From the NCBI GenBank assembly GCA_963281155.1, contig CAUJLY010000004.1:2232001-2296000 (forward strand): a stretch of DNA of 64,000 bases, given 5' to 3'. Shown piece after piece: positions 61,847 through 64,000 of the stretch (positions within the stretch are counted from its first letter, which is position 1; each line of letters begins with the position of its first letter). The notes under the pieces were generated by a model that made no database searches, had not been told where the DNA came from, and saw nothing but the letters and a program-made list of their open reading frames with translations. This DNA comes from Rhabditophanes sp. KR3021 (Eukaryota > Nematoda > Chromadorea > Rhabditida > Alloionematidae). The position numbers and the translations under genes were made by a program.

Positions 61847-64000
61847 ATGTTTGCAACTGCCGAAAAGGTAGTTACCGGCGTATCTACATTAAAATCTCGA
61901 TATTACAAATATTTAGAAAAGCTATGTGTTTCAAATGGAATTGATATTTCGCAGCTAAAAAATGAGGGTTCTAAGCAGGATGCAATTGAAATGTTTTTTG
62001 GTGGCTTTCCTGTTCTAATTGGCCTCAAATATTTTACTAATCTGAGTTGTCTTAAATTAATAAATCAGGAAATTGTAAGTTTAAGACCTATTAATGAAGT
62101 CTCCCGTACTTTGACTGAATTGTGGCTGGTAGAGGGAATTATTCAGGACATTACCGGCATAGAAACATGCAAAAAGCTAAAGAAAGTGTATTTGTATGAC
62201 AATAAAATCGAAGATGCTAAATTGATTGGCTCTCTAACTAATCTAGAATGCTTATGGATAGGTGAAAACAAGTTAAAAAGCTTTGCATTCCTTCGTCATC
62301 TGTCTAGTCTAGTTGAGTTGAAACTTAATGGTAAACAATGTACTGACAGCAATCTCATAACGATTGACAAGTGGTCGTCTAAGTTGAAAATATTAGACAT
62401 TTCTAATAACAATTTGGTGTCGCCTCAAGCGTTAATACTTTCTGCAACATGTGAAACATTAAAGTCTATATTTGTTAATTGGGATTTTGAGGAAGAATCC
62501 AAGATGGGATTAAGCAAGAATTTAATTAATATGTTTTTGTTTCAATTCAGATACCTAAATTCAATTAATAATCAAATTATTCCTGATCAACAACAAATTA
62601 GCCTAAGAAATCAGGCTAGGAATGAGCTTTATTTAGCTTTAAATTTAGCATTGCAATGCCAAGAAGATTATATCCAAGCAAAAACAAATATTGAAAAGAT
62701 TACCTTATCAGTTCATGAAAAATTAAGTTTATATGTGCTATTATTAAGCAAAGCTAAAATAAATGCACCTAAAAAGGAAGGTCGTCGTAACATCGTTACT
62801 AAGATGTACGAGGATTACCTAAAAAACTTGAAAAATATCAGAAAGACAAAGCGATTGGCATTGGACTTTGAATATAAATTAAAATCATTGAAGCAGTACT
62901 TTATTTCAGTTAATAAACTCGAATCTGCTAATATGCTGACATTCCGTTTTTTGGATAGTATTGAAATTGAGCTATTTACGACGATGCTAACGAATCATTT
63001 TACTTTTGGCAAAAGCCACTCTCTCAAAATTTTGTTTGCTTGCTCACTAACACCTGAAGAATTTGTCTTTGACAATGTAGAAAATTTGTTCTGCATCAGT
63101 GGGCCTAATACAACTAACAAAAACGTAACTACATGGACATTAACGCAAATAATAGAACTAATGGACAGGAGAGGGTTTGTGAAAAGTGAAATAACAGAGA
63201 ATATTCAGATATTTAAAAATATTTGTAAATTCTTTTCTTCAGATGATTCTAAGAAAAGCAAGTATTTGTTAGTTCCAATTGTGGAACATATACCTCCGTC
63301 AGCTGACGATAAAATAAATGCTTCAATAGATGAAGATGACGAGGCTGAAGATATGGTTCATTGGAACGATATGACTTTAAAAGCTTTTCTAATTATTGAA
63401 GCGAAATTAGTTGAAGACTTTACAATTGACATGGTTCGCGATAGCAACTTATTTGAATCGCAAATTACTGATCAAATGAAAAGAATCAAAGGGATGGGAA
63501 TAGATATTTCATTAAATCACAAGAAAAATGACCAAGACAACGAAGTAATAGCTGCTTTAATTTACGAAGGAAAGGTTAAAAAAGAAACGGCTAAAATAAG
63601 AAAATTAAGTGATGTTATTTCTCAAAATATAAATCAAATTAACTGGAATAAGGAAATAGTAGATTCCAATTCAAAACCTTATACAATTAGAAAGCAATTA
63701 GAGATTTTATTGAACTTTAATGAGAAGGGTTTATTCATTGATATGATAGACTTTCAAACAAACGCTACTTTAATAAATGTACCTGATTTAAGAATAACAA
63801 AACTAGATGACTTAACAAGATTCGACAAGTTAACACACCTTAATTTATCAAATAATAGTCTGCATTCAATTAAAAAAATGGATTGCTTAACTAATTTAGT
63901 TTATTTGGATGTTTCACACAACAATATTACCGTGATTGAGGACTTGCCAGAGAATTTAAATGTTTTTAATATTAGCTTCAATAATATTAAAAGTATTGAA
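61847..64000 (+). CDS. LRRC9-like leucine-rich repeat protein (partial, runs off the window)
   Basis: The frame is open without a stop or an intron from the ATG at 61847 to the window end (718 codons). Near residue 45, EMFFGGFPVLIGLKYFTNL and then LRR units (LTELWLVEGIIQDITGIETC, KKVYLYDNKIEDA, LECLWIGENKLKS) match the start of LRRC9 proteins. A long helical linker (about residues 250-620) has charged stretches. A second LRR block begins near 650 (LTHLNLSNNSLHSI, LVYLDVSHNNITVI). LRRC9 is a large multi-block LRR protein of poorly known function. The assignment rests on the N-terminal pattern and overall layout. Confidence 0.65.
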   Translation, partial: MFATAEKVVTGVSTLKSRYYKYLEKLCVSNGIDISQLKNEGSKQDAIEMFFGGFPVLIGLKYFTNLSCLKLINQEIVSLRPINEVSRTLTELWLVEGIIQDITGIETCKKLKKVYLYDNKIEDAKLIGSLTNLECLWIGENKLKSFAFLRHLSSLVELKLNGKQCTDSNLITIDKWSSKLKILDISNNNLVSPQALILSATCETLKSIFVNWDFEEESKMGLSKNLINMFLFQFRYLNSINNQIIPDQQQISLRNQARNELYLALNLALQCQEDYIQAKTNIEKITLSVHEKLSLYVLLLSKAKINAPKKEGRRNIVTKMYEDYLKNLKNIRKTKRLALDFEYKLKSLKQYFISVNKLESANMLTFRFLDSIEIELFTTMLTNHFTFGKSHSLKILFACSLTPEEFVFDNVENLFCISGPNTTNKNVTTWTLTQIIELMDRRGFVKSEITENIQIFKNICKFFSSDDSKKSKYLLVPIVEHIPPSADDKINASIDEDDEAEDMVHWNDMTLKAFLIIEAKLVEDFTIDMVRDSNLFESQITDQMKRIKGMGIDISLNHKKNDQDNEVIAALIYEGKVKKETAKIRKLSDVISQNINQINWNKEIVDSNSKPYTIRKQLEILLNFNEKGLFIDMIDFQTNATLINVPDLRITKLDDLTRFDKLTHLNLSNNSLHSIKKMDCLTNLVYLDVSHNNITVIEDLPENLNVFNISFNNIKSIE

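Overview
The window is eukaryotic and AT-rich. It most likely comes from a nematode other than Caenorhabditis. The evidence is a hunchback-like (hbl-1 type) zinc-finger gene, very short introns (mostly 38-78 nt, many ending in TTTCAG or TTTTAG), likely spliced-leader acceptors just upstream of several ATGs (for example before lap-1), and close same-strand gene pairs. The clade was not resolved. All gene models below were built by reading splice sites and phases by eye.

Layout. 1.3-4.2 kb: hbl-1 on the plus strand, with a lin-4/miR-125 seed site in its 3' UTR. 4.8-20.5 kb: one giant minus-strand cubilin gene (signal peptide, coiled coil, 8 EGF, about 27 CUB units, about 4,148 aa). 21.7-27.9 kb: leucine aminopeptidase on plus, then the proteasome subunit RPN2/PSMD1 and the PP2A leucine carboxyl methyltransferase LCMT1 on minus. 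31.1-33.0 kb: an unusual secreted protein that joins a LEA-like repeat region to a Ly6/quiver-type domain and a GPI signal. 33.2-33.9 kb: MBF1, with a tiny secreted ORF just upstream on the same strand. 34.9-37.0 kb: a POT1-like telomere protein with two OB-fold-like regions. 38.0-38.5 kb: a small protein with an LC3-interacting-type motif. 39.4-41.8 kb: a protein with three three-finger-like modules. 44.7-45.5 kb: a four-helix membrane protein. 45.6-49.6 kb: a mitochondrial ABCB-type half transporter. Then rps-9, dnj-11 (DNAJC2/ZRF1), PGM3 and an LRRC9-like leucine-rich-repeat gene that runs off the end.

The block 47.6-53.9 kb is repeated almost identically at 54.4-60.6 kb across a gap of exactly 500 N. 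Each copy carries single-base indels that break genes intact in the other copy. This is best read as two overlapping contigs placed in tandem, not a biological duplication. The real gene order is ABC transporter, rps-9, dnj-11, PGM3, once.

The most striking feature is a dispersed family of degenerate GIY-YIG nuclease-like ORFs. Six different copies were found (8.6-9.9, 11.7-12.4, 39.8-40.3, 41.3-41.6, 46.6-47.3 and 48.1-48.4 kb). All lie inside introns and all are antisense to the host gene. Nearly all other introns are 38-78 nt, and every intron over about 550 nt holds one of these elements. In two or three cases a complete short intron is followed, after 0 or 1 nt, by a second splice donor that opens the element. 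This suggests insertion at the 3' splice junction and removal as, or together with, an intron.
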